A DNA stretch of 55,395 nt from Microbacteriaceae bacterium PS02068 (GCA_029959325.1 JASCPF010000016.1:1-55395), one strand, 5' to 3'. Shown: positions 8,225-17,056, numbered from the stretch's first letter. Numbers and translations are program-made. Notes: a model not told the origin generated them from the sequence alone.

Positions 8225-9424
8225 TCAGCGCTCCTGCACGTGGGTATAGAGGGCCTCCATCCATTCCACCCGTCGATCCCAGAGGTAGTCGGTCTCGATC
8301 CTCGAGCGCCCCGCTGCGCCAAGGCGCCGCCGCCGGTCGGGGTCGTTCGCGAGAGACTCCATCGCCGCGGCAAGGTCCCGCGCGTACTGCGAGGGGTCGA
8401 CGGCCGGCACGCGGATGCCGCTGGCATCGCCGACGGTACTGGCGGGGCCACCTCGCTGACAGACGATCAGTGGCAGCCCGTACGACATCGCTTCGACGAC
8501 GACAATGCCTCCCGCTTCGCGGTAGCTCGGGAAGAGGAAGACGTCGGCCTGCTCGTAGTGCGCCCCGACCTCCGAATGCGGCACTGCGCCATGGAAGCGC
8601 ACCTGGGAGGCGACGTCGAGTTCGGCGGCGAGGCGCTGGCACTCGCTCAGGTCGTAGCCCTCGCCGACGACATCGAGTCGCCCGAGCCCGGCGGGTAGGA
8701 GGGCGAGCGCGCGGATTGCGTCGCGCACCCCCTTCGTTCGAATGACCCTCCCGACGAACAGAAAGCGGACGTCGTCGGTGCGTTCGCTGCCGGTCGCCGG
8801 GTTCGGAAGCTCCTCGATACCGACGTCGCTGAGTACACGGAAGCTCTGCAGGGGGACTTCGGCGAGGATCTCGCGCACGTAATCTGCGATCCCCACGACG
8901 CAGGCGGCGTCAGTGAAGGAGCGTCGAAGGACCGGATCGAACCGCAGGCGTCCGCGGTCGAGCCTCCGCAACGCAGTGAAGCGGGGAGCTCCCCCTTCTT
9001 CCTCGGCGAATGCAGGAGGCGACTCGAGGCTTCCGCCGACGGGGCCGAGGATGGTCGGGATGCCGCTCCCGGTGAGCGGAGATGGATAGCGCAGCGACAC
9101 CGGCGCCACCTGATGCCCGACATCGAAACGCTCTCCACGCGCGAGCGCTGCCCGGATCCAGCGGCGGGCGCGTCGGCGGAACGAGACATAGCCGGGATTC
9201 ATCATTGCGTTGAGTCGCTCGTGGCGTGAGAGGAACGCTGCGTCCGGCCACTCGAGGACCCGGGCAGTGGGAAGTTGCGTCGAGAGGGGATCGTGCCCGT
9301 ATTGCGTAGACGCGAGCACGGTCACGTCGTGACGCAACGATAGGCGGCGGGCCCATTCGTAGGCGATTCGCGCCTCACCGGTGGAGTTCTTGTTCGCCGC
9401 CGGCGCGATCAGTAGCAACCTCAC
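8225..9424 (-). CDS. GT4 family (GT-B fold) glycosyltransferase
   Basis: 399 residues from GTG 9424, with GAGGA about 9 nt upstream. The N-terminal Rossmann half starts MRLLLIAPAANKNSTGEARIAYEWARRL, the glycine-rich turn typical of GT4 acceptors. The C-terminal half has VRFLFVGRVIRTKGVRDAIRAL and the E-x7-E motif in EAGGIVVVEAMSYGLPLIV, where the glutamates contact the nucleotide sugar. GPVGGSLESPP in the middle is a common GT4 loop. As a cytosolic retaining transferase it would extend the EPS repeat unit on the lipid carrier. It is spaced 36 nt from the preceding GT2 gene. Donor specificity cannot be predicted here. Confidence 0.88.
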   Translation of the reverse strand: MRLLLIAPAANKNSTGEARIAYEWARRLSLRHDVTVLASTQYGHDPLSTQLPTARVLEWPDAAFLSRHERLNAMMNPGYVSFRRRARRWIRAALARGERFDVGHQVAPVSLRYPSPLTGSGIPTILGPVGGSLESPPAFAEEEGGAPRFTALRRLDRGRLRFDPVLRRSFTDAACVVGIADYVREILAEVPLQSFRVLSDVGIEELPNPATGSERTDDVRFLFVGRVIRTKGVRDAIRALALLPAGLGRLDVVGEGYDLSECQRLAAELDVASQVRFHGAVPHSEVGAHYEQADVFLFPSYREAGGIVVVEAMSYGLPLIVCQRGGPASTVGDASGIRVPAVDPSQYARDLAAAMESLANDPDRRRRLGAAGRSRIETDYLWDRRVEWMEALYTHVQER

Positions 9425-9460
9425 GCTCGTGCATCCTCACTGATCATCTCGACGTGCCTG

Positions 9461-10360
9461 TCACGCGGGCAACCGACGATCGCTCGCACCGATCTGCGGC
9501 GGGCGGCGCGCGGGATCGAGCAAAGCGCGAAACGCCACCCAGGATGCAGAGTGTCCGAGCAACCCGCGGCGAAGCTCCGTCAGGACGGCGATCGCATAGT
9601 AGATCCACGTCGCAGCGCGGCCATGGCGTCGACCGTAAAGGCGGACGCGATTGACCATCTTCATCGTGTGCGTCGTCGCCGACTCGCCGGAGCCGCCGCC
9701 GATGTGCATGACCTCGGCGGTGGGTGTGTATACGGTCGCCCATCCCCGGTCGCGTGCCCTTAGGCACAGGTCGGTTTCTTCCGAGTAGAGGAAGTAGCTC
9801 TCGTCAAAACCGCTGAGGGCGTCGAAACAGGACCGGTCGATCAGCATGACCGCGCCCACTGCCCAATCGACTTCGTGTTCGTCGCAGTAGACCCGCGCAT
9901 CTTCGATCCGCTCAGCGAACGCAGACAACCCTGTGAAGCTCAATCCGCCCGCCCGCCCGAGAGTCGGAGTCCTGCGCAGCGACCGCGACAGACTGCCGTC
10001 TGCCTCTGTCATGCGCGGAGCAACAATGCCTGCTCGCGACCGTCGGAGCGCGGCCATCATTGCGGGAACGCTGCCGGGTTCCAGCCTCGAGTCCGGATTC
10101 AGCACCAGAATGTGCGCTCCGTCGCTGGCATGGCGGGCGCCGACGTTCATACCGGCGCCGTAGCCGGTATTCGTGGAGCGGACGACCACGACGCCGGGGT
10201 GCCTCTCAGCGATGTCGGCCGAGTCATCCGTCGATCCGTTGTCCACGACGATCACCGAGTGTTCGATCCCCCCAAAGGCAGCCGGGAGGCTCTCGAGTAA
10301 CACGGAAATATGATCGGCGCTGTTGTACGTCACAACGACCGCTGCTACCGAATCCCCCAC
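9461..10360 (-). CDS. GT2 family glycosyltransferase (rhamnosyltransferase-like)
   Basis: 299 residues from GTG 10360. The start is fixed by a leaderless-type promoter: TAGAAT ends 6 nt before the GTG, and no Shine-Dalgarno sequence is present. GT2 motifs are clear: VAAVVVTYNSADHISVLLESL, VVDNGSTDDS, the NTGYGAGMNVGARHA acceptor motif, LVLNPDSRL with its DxD equivalent, and FDESYFLYSEETDLCLRARDRGW, which is typical of WbbL/RfbF-like rhamnosyltransferases. It is the first gene of the leftward glycosyltransferase series. Rhamnosyl transfer is a family-level guess only. Confidence 0.85.
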   Translation of the reverse strand: MGDSVAAVVVTYNSADHISVLLESLPAAFGGIEHSVIVVDNGSTDDSADIAERHPGVVVVRSTNTGYGAGMNVGARHASDGAHILVLNPDSRLEPGSVPAMMAALRRSRAGIVAPRMTEADGSLSRSLRRTPTLGRAGGLSFTGLSAFAERIEDARVYCDEHEVDWAVGAVMLIDRSCFDALSGFDESYFLYSEETDLCLRARDRGWATVYTPTAEVMHIGGGSGESATTHTMKMVNRVRLYGRRHGRAATWIYYAIAVLTELRRGLLGHSASWVAFRALLDPARRPPQIGASDRRLPA

Positions 10361-10366
10361 ACGTGA

Positions 10367-10372
10367 ATTCTA
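10367..10372 (-). promoter_or_regulatory. -10 box of a leaderless promoter
   Basis: TAGAAT on the minus strand, 6 nt before the GTG at 10360. There is no convincing -35 box at 17-18 nt. Confidence 0.55.
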
Positions 10373-10442
10373 GGACCGTTAGGCTAGGTCGCGTCAGACC
10401 CGCGCTCCCACAGTGGCGGGGCACGGGGACTGGGGGGTGCCT

Positions 10443-10994
10443 ATGAGACTCATGCGACGGCTGTCCGCTTCGGCTTCCGAACTTCTCTTCAGCGTCGTCG
10501 TCGACGTGGTTGCACGGTCGCCCGCGGTCCATGCTCGAATTCGCCGGATCCTTCTGCGCAAGGCTGGCCTGCGCATCGGCGATTCGACCATCAGTTCGCG
10601 CTGCTTTTTCGGTAGCGCGAAGGTCGTGATCGGCGATAGATCCTTCGTCAACGTGGGGGCATTCTTCGATGGGATCGCTCAAATCACGGTGGGGGATGAT
10701 GTACACGTCGCAATGGAATCTATGATCCTCACCGGGTCGCACAACATCGGGGGACCATCACGCCGCGCGGGTACGTTGACAGGGGCGCCGGTCACGATCG
10801 GAGACGGCGCATGGATCGGCGCGCGCGCTGTTCTTTTGCCCGGGGTCTCTGTCGGCGCAGGCGCGATCATCGCCGCAGGCGCCGTGGTGACCTCGGCCTG
10901 TGAGCCCAACTCGCTCTACGCCGGCATCCCCGCCAGACTCGTTCGCAGACTCGACATCGCCTCCCACCCGCCCGCTACCGCGCTCGGATGGTGA
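10443..10994 (+). CDS. Hexapeptide-repeat acyltransferase
   Basis: 183 residues from ATG 10443, chosen over the GTG at 10413 because a GGGGGG tract lies about 5 nt upstream and the extra ten residues are not helix-like. The protein has left-handed beta-helix repeats: GLRIGDSTI, KVVIGDRSFVNVGAFF, QITVGDDVHV, APVTIGDGAWIGARAVLLPGVSVGAGAIIAAGAVVTSACEPNSLYAGIPARLVRRL. The last stretch matches the C-terminus of maltose/galactoside O-acetyltransferase-like enzymes that use acetyl-CoA. In this cluster it probably O-acetylates the polysaccharide or a precursor. It is divergent from the rhamnosyltransferase-like gene and convergent with the beta-helix gene, 29 bp away. Confidence 0.85.
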   Translation: MRLMRRLSASASELLFSVVVDVVARSPAVHARIRRILLRKAGLRIGDSTISSRCFFGSAKVVIGDRSFVNVGAFFDGIAQITVGDDVHVAMESMILTGSHNIGGPSRRAGTLTGAPVTIGDGAWIGARAVLLPGVSVGAGAIIAAGAVVTSACEPNSLYAGIPARLVRRLDIASHPPATALGW

Positions 10995-11023
10995 GTCCTT
11001 CTGTCGATCCGGCTGAGCGGCAT

Positions 11024-12607
11024 CTACCCGGACTTGCAGGCCAGAGCGCCCGCTGAAATGAGTGAGCCGTTACCGGCGATCCGCACCAACTCGTTCCCGG
11101 TGCCCCACGCCACGTGACCGCAGCTGCTCACATCGAGCGGGCCGAAGTCCCAAGAGTCGGCCACGATCTTGAGATTGTTGACGGTGCCTTGCGTCCCGAG
11201 TCGGAAGGCGTAGCCGCCGCCAGCGAGGAGCACGTTGTCGATCGTCGCGCTCGTGTTCCCCTGGTCGGGGTAGAAGAATGCAGCTGTGCCTGTGCAGTCC
11301 GGGCGCTCCACGAGAGTGATCGCCGTATTGCGGATGATTAGTGCGACTCCGAGGTATCCCTGAAGGCCATCTCCGTGCCAGGACGAGTTATCGGTGCAGT
11401 CGTCAGGTGGCGTCACGCGCACCCATGAATCCTGGATCGTGACTGCATCGCAGCCCACGTCGGTCCCGCCGACTCGGAATCCTTCTGAGACTCCGTCTAT
11501 CTTCACTCTCGTCGCCGTGTAGCCACCGGATTCGATCGCGGGCATCCCGAGATCGGCGTCTCCCTTCACGATGGACGAGTCCTCGATCTTCAACCCGCTG
11601 TAGCACCTTCCGGCGTACTCGTTCACAATTCGGGCGCCGACAAGTTCCACTCGTCGCAAGGTGATATCGGTGCCTCGCACGTAAAGAACACCGCCCACGA
11701 CGCGCAAGTCTTCAATCACAGCCCCGTCATCGCCGACGGTGTAGTCGCCGTACACGGTCTGCGTGGGACTCCACCCGGCGGGCACGCCCGTCGTCGAGGC
11801 CGTCGGGAAGCCGGCCGCATCGTTCGACTTAGCTGGTGGCGTGACCGGCGGCTTGGTTGTGGCAGGTTCGCTGGGCACCGGGACAGGTGTGGGTGATGTA
11901 GCACTCGGGGTAGGGGACGGAGTGTCAGTGGGCGCACTCGTCGGCGTATCAGACAGGTCTTCGGACGGTTCCGGTCGCGGTGACGGCGACCACGACGGGT
12001 GAGGCCCGTAGCGCGGCCGGTACACGACGTCGACCCAATAGTGAGTCGAACGTTCTCTCGCGCGGGAGAACCCACCCTTGGCGGTACGAGTAACGCTGGC
12101 CCCATCGGTCGCGATGTCGAGCGCCGGCGTTGCGGATATGAACGATTCGTCGTCGCTCTCGGCATGGTCCATGCCCGGCTCGTTGGTGTATGTAACGACG
12201 TATGTGTCGCCGGCGTAGAGGTTTACCTCAGCCGGCAGTTCGGCTACCTGCCATCCAGAGCCCGTCTCGCTATCGAATCGCACCGCGCACAGGCGTTCGC
12301 CCGAGGCCGAATAGAGCGCGCCTGTGTGGGCTCCAGAGGTTCCGCTCGCTTTGAAGAAACGGATTGCTGTCACTGCCCCGTCGGTAGTGGGAGTGAAGCG
12401 AGTCCCGAGCTCGACAGCCCCCGTCGACGCTGTCGCCGTAACATTCAGTGGGGCGCTCTCTCCCCAAATTGTGACCTCTTGCCCGGACGCAGTTGTCGCA
12501 CTTGTCAACGCGAACATCGATGCGATGAGTGTGCTGACGACGAGAGTGGCGAAGGTTGCGGTCCGGCGCTTGCGCGTGCGCAGAAGAGACGTCAAAAAAT
12601 CATTCAT
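11024..12607 (-). CDS. Secreted DUF4082 / right-handed beta-helix protein
   Basis: 527 residues from ATG 12607, selected because it directly precedes a signal peptide (basic stretch RTRKRR then TATFATLVVSTLIASMFALTSATTASG) and has GAGGAA about 10 nt upstream. The longer open frame upstream has no signal peptide. Residues 47-195 match DUF4082 (VELGTRFTPTTDGAVTAIRFFKASGTSGAHTGALYSASG), a secreted beta-sandwich. A Pro/Thr/Ser linker spans about 203-258. Residues 270-527 look like a parallel beta-helix with repeated turns (DLRVVGGVLYVRG, LRRVELVGARIV, LKIEDSSIVKG), typical of pectate-lyase-like folds. Catalytic residues are not identifiable. It may bind, cleave or modify the exopolysaccharide made by the cluster. 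Confidence 0.75.
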   Translation of the reverse strand: MNDFLTSLLRTRKRRTATFATLVVSTLIASMFALTSATTASGQEVTIWGESAPLNVTATASTGAVELGTRFTPTTDGAVTAIRFFKASGTSGAHTGALYSASGERLCAVRFDSETGSGWQVAELPAEVNLYAGDTYVVTYTNEPGMDHAESDDESFISATPALDIATDGASVTRTAKGGFSRARERSTHYWVDVVYRPRYGPHPSWSPSPRPEPSEDLSDTPTSAPTDTPSPTPSATSPTPVPVPSEPATTKPPVTPPAKSNDAAGFPTASTTGVPAGWSPTQTVYGDYTVGDDGAVIEDLRVVGGVLYVRGTDITLRRVELVGARIVNEYAGRCYSGLKIEDSSIVKGDADLGMPAIESGGYTATRVKIDGVSEGFRVGGTDVGCDAVTIQDSWVRVTPPDDCTDNSSWHGDGLQGYLGVALIIRNTAITLVERPDCTGTAAFFYPDQGNTSATIDNVLLAGGGYAFRLGTQGTVNNLKIVADSWDFGPLDVSSCGHVAWGTGNELVRIAGNGSLISAGALACKSG

Positions 12608-12659
12608 CAGGTGTGTTCCTCGGGATGGAGACCTGTCTAGAGTACAGGCCCAGAGCATC

Positions 12660-12680
12660 GCGCCTGGTAAGATGAGGCGC
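12660..12680. promoter_or_regulatory. Inverted repeat around a possible -10 box
   Basis: GCGCCT (12660-12665) and AGGCGC (12675-12680) flank GGTAAGATG. TAAGAT (12668-12673) could be the -10 of the VanZ-like gene, so the dyad could be an operator. It lies in the divergent gap after the start at 12607. Confidence 0.35.
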
Positions 12681-12759
12681 TTCTCATAGGGGGTGCGTCG
12701 CGTTGCCGGCTCGCGCATCTGATCCTGGACGCCCCGGCGAAAAGAGGAGCAGAACTCAA

Positions 12760-13203
12760 ATGCTCCGACGCCGTTGGCCTCTTCTGGCGCTGATTGCATA
12801 TGCGGCAGTGACCCTCGCCATCCTCATCGCGCCAGTGTCGCCGGAGGCGATTGTCAGGCGAACGGTCCAGATTCTCAACGAGGGTTTCGGATGGGGCTTC
12901 GTGCGGACAGGGCATGTCGACGCGGCCTATAACGTGATTCTCTTCATCCCCCTGGGTTTCCTGATGACCCTTACCTTTCGTCGGCGTTGGGTCGGGGTTC
13001 TGATCGCCATCGCGCTCTCCGTGAGCGCCGAACTCGTCCAGACCTTCCTGCCGCTTCGAACGGCCAGTCTGCGCGACGTCATCACGAACGCGGCGGGTGC
13101 GGTGATCGGTGCCGCGATCGCCGTCGCACTGTCGCGTCGCCGCGTTTCTCGTCGCAACGCGGTCGCACAGGCGGAAATCCACCGAGACAGCGAAGCGACG
13201 TGA
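12760..13203 (+). CDS. VanZ-like family membrane protein
   Basis: 147 residues from ATG 12760, with AGAGGAG 10 nt upstream. There are four hydrophobic helices. Signature segments of the VanZ-like family are NVILFIPLGFLMTLTF and the SAELVQTFLPLRTASLRDVITNAAGAVIGAAIA run, in which the E-x-x-Q and DxxxN residues are conserved. VanZ proteins confer low-level teicoplanin resistance in some Gram-positives, but most homologues are of unknown role and are often seen in surface-polysaccharide clusters. The gene is single and convergent with the initiating glycosyltransferase at 13312-14796. A role in envelope assembly is inferred from context. Confidence 0.8.
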   Translation: MLRRRWPLLALIAYAAVTLAILIAPVSPEAIVRRTVQILNEGFGWGFVRTGHVDAAYNVILFIPLGFLMTLTFRRRWVGVLIAIALSVSAELVQTFLPLRTASLRDVITNAAGAVIGAAIAVALSRRRVSRRNAVAQAEIHRDSEAT

Positions 13204-13311
13204 ATGAGGGACCCGCGGCGGCGCGAGCTGGCGTGGGATTGGGGAGCCGACACCTGCCGGGGATGGCGCCGCCGCGAGTCCGGCTTTGTAGCGCGCGCAG
13301 GGCGCGTCAGG

Positions 13312-14796
13312 TCAATACGCTCCGCTCGGGCGGACCATGACGGCCGCCGTGCGGGCGATGATCTTCAGGTCAGCAGCCAGCGACCAGTTCTCGACATAGT
13401 GCAGGTCGAGCCGGACGCTCTCTTCCCACGACAGGTCGCTGCGTCCGCTGACCTGCCACAGACCCGTGATTCCGGGCTGCACGTAGAGCCGCCGGAAGAC
13501 ATCACGCTCGTAGTCGGCCACCTCGGTCGGCAGCGGCGGTCGGGGTCCGACGACGCTCATCTCGCCGACCAGGACGTTCCAGAACTGCGGCAGTTCGTCG
13601 AGCGAGAACCGGCGAAGGATCGCGCCCACCCGGGTGACACGGGGATCGGACTTCAGCTTGAACAGGGGGCCTGCGCCCTCGTTCGAGGCTTCGAGCTCGG
13701 CGCGACGCTTCTCGGCGTCGGTGCCCATCGTGCGGAACTTGAGGATCTCGAACTCGCGACCGTCGCGTCCGATCCGGCGCTGACGGAAGAAGACGCCACC
13801 GGGGCTGTCGAGCGTGATCGCGACGGCGATCAGCGGCGTGATCAGCGCGATCGGCAGCAGCGCGGCCAGGGCGACGACGACGTCGAGCATCCGCTTCGCG
13901 CGGAGCGTCGACCGATCGAACTTCGGCAGACTCACGTGCGTCAACGCCAACCCGTGCGTGCGCTCGAAGGCGATTCGCGAGCGGTCGACGTCGGTCAGGC
14001 GGTTCGCGAGGATGAGGTTGGTCGCGACACCCTCCAGGCTCCAGCTGAGGCGGCGAAGGTAGTCCGAATCATCCATCCCGTCAGCGACGATCACCGTCTC
14101 GACGTACTCTGCGCGTGCGAGGGCTGCGACGTCACGGGGCGAGCCCAGAGCGCGGAAGGCGTGGCCGCCGACGTGGATGTCGCCGTTGTCGTCACCCGAC
14201 ACCGCGACGCCGACGATGTGGTGACCGAAGCGCGGGTCGGCGGTCAGCGAGCGGATGGTGTGTTCGACGCCGGAGCGCGAGCCGACCACGAGAGTGCGCG
14301 GGGCGAGGGTGCGTCCCTCGGGACGCCGAGAGGTCACCGTGCGCCGGATCAGCCGCGCCGACACGAGTGCCGCAACCCCCAGCGGCACCGTGATCACGAC
14401 GTGCGCGCGCAGAGAGATCCAGCCGAAGGCACCCGCCGCCACCGCAAGGGCGGCGACCCCGATGGCGGCGGAGTGCACAATCGGCATCAGCTCGAGTCGT
14501 TCGCCGGCCCCCCGCCGGCGAGCGCGGTCGCTGAACACCATGAGGGCCAACGCCCACGAGGCGACCAGGACGACCGCCGCGGCGGTCGTCGCAGGATCTC
14601 CCGGCGGCGTCGGGATCGTCGCCAGGTGGATCGTCGCCGTCACTGCTGCGGCGAGGACGATCAACACGGTGTCGAGCGCCCAGCCCGCAACGCGGTGCCG
14701 ACGCACCTGAGTCAGCCGCTTCTCCAGAACCGGCATGACTCGAGGTGCCCCGACGACGCTCATCCCGGTGCCGAGATCCAGCGTCGCCGAGCTCAT
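13312..14796 (-). CDS. Polyprenyl glycosylphosphotransferase initiating EPS synthesis
   Basis: 494 residues. The N-terminal half has four to five membrane helices and a CoA-binding-like Rossmann segment (RTLVVGSRSGVEHTIRSL). The C-terminal half is the bacterial sugar transferase domain: KRMLDVVVALAALLPIALITPLIAVAI, SPGGVFFRQRRIGRDGREFEILKFRTM, FSLDELPQFWNVLVGEMSVVGPRPPLP, YVQPGITGLWQVSGRSDLSWEESVRLDLHYVENWS. This is the WbaP/CpsE-type enzyme that moves a sugar-1-phosphate from UDP-sugar to undecaprenyl phosphate at the cytoplasmic membrane, the committed step of the EPS pathway. The sugar (Glc, Gal or other) is not determined. It sits next to glmS, with a 357-bp regulatory gap between them. 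Confidence 0.93.
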   Translation of the reverse strand: MSSATLDLGTGMSVVGAPRVMPVLEKRLTQVRRHRVAGWALDTVLIVLAAAVTATIHLATIPTPPGDPATTAAAVVLVASWALALMVFSDRARRRGAGERLELMPIVHSAAIGVAALAVAAGAFGWISLRAHVVITVPLGVAALVSARLIRRTVTSRRPEGRTLAPRTLVVGSRSGVEHTIRSLTADPRFGHHIVGVAVSGDDNGDIHVGGHAFRALGSPRDVAALARAEYVETVIVADGMDDSDYLRRLSWSLEGVATNLILANRLTDVDRSRIAFERTHGLALTHVSLPKFDRSTLRAKRMLDVVVALAALLPIALITPLIAVAITLDSPGGVFFRQRRIGRDGREFEILKFRTMGTDAEKRRAELEASNEGAGPLFKLKSDPRVTRVGAILRRFSLDELPQFWNVLVGEMSVVGPRPPLPTEVADYERDVFRRLYVQPGITGLWQVSGRSDLSWEESVRLDLHYVENWSLAADLKIIARTAAVMVRPSGAY

Positions 14797-15153
14797 TGCA
14801 ACGCCCCGCTATCGAGCCGGACGTTCTGATGCGCGCCGGTGCGCGCGCGCAGCGAGATGCGTTCCCCCATGGTGAATCCCCAGTTTCCCCATTTGCAGGC
14901 AGTGCCTGCGTCCCCAGTGCGAGTTTCGAGACTCGCGTTTCCCCCAGCAGTGTCAGACTCCCCGGATCGATTCCCATATCGATCCGAGTCATTCTTCAAA
15001 GCGCCGACCCCTCGGCGCTCATCCCGTCTTTCGACGGCTGACTACGCGAGTATTGCACACCGTCGGCGGCCAGGGGAAGTCGACGCTCAGGCGCGATGAT
15101 CGCGAGCAGTTTGACAGATGCCCGAACAAAACCCCGGGACTAGCCTTGACCTC
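14797..15153. other. 357-bp intergenic region with three inverted repeats
   Basis: No gene is convincing here. It separates the divergent EPS-initiation gene and glmS. Three dyads are present: GCGCGC-cggt-GCGCGC (14831-14846), GCAGGC-agt-GCCTGC (14895-14909) and GCGAGT-ttcgag-ACTCGC (14919-14936). The last two are 9 nt apart and upstream of the EPS-initiation gene. TTGACA occurs at 15111-15116 but is too far (24 nt) from the glmS -10 box. A minus-strand open frame of 68 codons overlaps the dyads and lacks a ribosome site, so I do not call it. Confidence 0.6.
15141..15146 (+). promoter_or_regulatory. -10 box of leaderless glmS promoter
   Basis: TAGCCT, 7 nt before the ATG of glmS, with no Shine-Dalgarno in between. 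No glmS-ribozyme-like leader is possible with a leaderless message. Confidence 0.55.
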
Positions 15154-17004
15154 ATGTGTGGAATCGTCGGATACGTGGGCCCGCGCGACAGTCAGGCCAT
15201 TCTTCTCTCTGGCCTGGCACGCCTCGAGTACCGCGGGTACGACTCGGCGGGCATCGCCGTGATCGACGGCGACGGTGATCTCGACATGCGCAAGCGCGCC
15301 GGGAAGCTCCAGGTGCTGCGCGACGACCTCGCCGCACACCCCATGCCCGACGGCACCACCGGCATCGGGCACACTCGCTGGGCGACGCACGGCGGACCGA
15401 CGGATGCCAACGCGCACCCGCACCTCGCCGATGACGACAAGCTCGCCGTCATCCACAACGGGATCATCGAGAACTTCGCCGAGCTCAAGGCCGAGCTCGT
15501 CAGCGCGGGCTATACCTTCCGCTCCGAGACCGACACCGAGGTCGCCGCCGTGCTGCTCGGTCACGAGTACCGGGCATCCGGTGACCTCGTCACCGCGTTC
15601 CGGGCGGTGGCCTCGCGCCTCGAGGGCGCCTTCACGCTGCTCGCGATGCACCGCGACGCCCCCGGCCTCGTCGTCGGCGCGCGTCGCAACTCGCCGCTCG
15701 TGATCGGCCTCGGCGAGGGCGAGAGCTTCCTGGCATCCGATGTCGCGGCATTCGTCGAGCACACCCGCCACGCGCTCGCGATTGGTCAGGACGAGATCGT
15801 CGCGATCACCCCGGAGGGCGTCGAGATCACCGACTTCGACGGCACCGCCGTCGACGCCACGCCCTTCGAGGTCGTGTGGGATGCCTCGGCCGCCGAGAAG
15901 GGCGGATGGTCGTCGTTCATGGCGAAGGAGGTCTCGGAGGAGCCCGACGCCGTCGCCAACACCATCCGTGGCCGCGTGCACGAGGGTGAGGTCGCGATCC
16001 CCGAGCTCGATGGCCTGGACGAGCTCTTCCTCGGCATCAACCGCGTCATCATCATCGCCTGCGGCACCGCCTTCTACGCCGGGCAGACCGCGAAGTACGC
16101 GCTCGAACAGTGGACCCGCGTGCCGGTCGACATCGAGCTCGCCCACGAGTTCCGCTACCGCGACCCGGTCATCGGCGACGACACCCTGATCGTCTCGATC
16201 AGCCAGTCGGGCGAGACCATGGACACCCTCATGGCCGTCAAGTACGCGCGCGAGCGCGGTGCTCGCACGCTGTCGGTCTGCAACACGCAGGGCGCGACGA
16301 TCCCGCGTGAGTCGGATGCCGTGATCTACACCCACGCTGGGCCCGAAGTCGCCGTGGCATCCACGAAGGCGTTCGTCGCCCAGATCACAGCGCTGTACCT
16401 GCTCGCTCTGCACGTCGGCCGCGTGCGCGGGGTGCTCTCGGCGCAGGATTCGGCCGATCTCGTCCGCGAGCTCGAGGCGGTGCCGGCGAAGATTCAGCGC
16501 GTGCTCGACGAGGAGCAGACCCACATCGAGCAGTTCTCGCGGTGGATGGCCGACACGCAGTCGGTGCTCTTCCTCGGCCGCCACGTCGGCTACCCGATCG
16601 CCCTCGAGGGTGCGCTGAAGCTCAAGGAGATCTCGTACATCCACGCCGAGGGCTTCGCCGCCGGTGAGCTCAAGCACGGCCCCATCGCCCTGATCGAGCC
16701 CGGTCAGCCGGTGTTCGTGATCGTGCCGTCGCCGCGCGAGTCTGCCGAGCTGCACAAGAAGGTCGTCTCGAACATCCAGGAGATCCGCGCCCGCGGCGCC
16801 CGCGTGATCGTCGTCGCGGAAGAGGGGGATGCCGCCGTGCTGCCCTTCGCCGACGAGGTGCTGCGCATCCCGCTCGCGGGCCCGTTCTTCGAGCCCCTGC
16901 TCGCCGTCGTGCCGCTGCACATCTTCGCGATGGGCCTCGCGACGGCCAAGGGCCTCGACGTCGATCAGCCCCGCAACCTGGCGAAGTCCGTCACCGTCGA
17001 GTGA
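15154..17004 (+). CDS. glmS: Glutamine--fructose-6-phosphate aminotransferase
   Basis: 616 residues. ATG 15154 is required because the mature enzyme must begin with the catalytic cysteine (MCGIVGYVG), although the frame is open to 15118. Residues 1-220 are the class II glutamine amidotransferase domain. Two SIS isomerase domains follow (VIIIACGTAFYAGQTAKYALEQW near residue 295, and FLGRHVGYPIALEGALKLKEISYIHAEGFAAGELKHGPIALI near 470). The C-terminal KSVTVE is the usual family ending. It makes glucosamine-6-phosphate from fructose-6-phosphate and glutamine, feeding UDP-GlcNAc for peptidoglycan and exopolysaccharide. A 52-bp gap separates it from acpS, which has its own promoter. Confidence 0.98.
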   Translation: MCGIVGYVGPRDSQAILLSGLARLEYRGYDSAGIAVIDGDGDLDMRKRAGKLQVLRDDLAAHPMPDGTTGIGHTRWATHGGPTDANAHPHLADDDKLAVIHNGIIENFAELKAELVSAGYTFRSETDTEVAAVLLGHEYRASGDLVTAFRAVASRLEGAFTLLAMHRDAPGLVVGARRNSPLVIGLGEGESFLASDVAAFVEHTRHALAIGQDEIVAITPEGVEITDFDGTAVDATPFEVVWDASAAEKGGWSSFMAKEVSEEPDAVANTIRGRVHEGEVAIPELDGLDELFLGINRVIIIACGTAFYAGQTAKYALEQWTRVPVDIELAHEFRYRDPVIGDDTLIVSISQSGETMDTLMAVKYARERGARTLSVCNTQGATIPRESDAVIYTHAGPEVAVASTKAFVAQITALYLLALHVGRVRGVLSAQDSADLVRELEAVPAKIQRVLDEEQTHIEQFSRWMADTQSVLFLGRHVGYPIALEGALKLKEISYIHAEGFAAGELKHGPIALIEPGQPVFVIVPSPRESAELHKKVVSNIQEIRARGARVIVVAEEGDAAVLPFADEVLRIPLAGPFFEPLLAVVPLHIFAMGLATAKGLDVDQPRNLAKSVTVE

Positions 17005-17044
17005 CCGCCGGGTCGGCCGCGGCGGCGTGCGGACGGCGCGCCGG

Positions 17045-17050
17045 TAGGCT
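17045..17050 (+). promoter_or_regulatory. -10 box of leaderless acpS promoter
   Basis: TAGGCT followed by 6 nt and the GTG start at 17057. Confidence 0.55.
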
Positions 17051-17056
17051 GGCGGG

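Noticed and set aside
14793..14999. A 68-codon minus-strand frame upstream of the EPS-initiating gene
   Set aside because: No ribosome site, overlaps the dyads, and overlaps the downstream start. More likely regulatory DNA.
14797..15153. glmS ribozyme or other riboswitch before glmS
   Set aside because: The -10 box is 7 nt from the ATG, so no leader RNA exists, and no conserved ribozyme core is visible.
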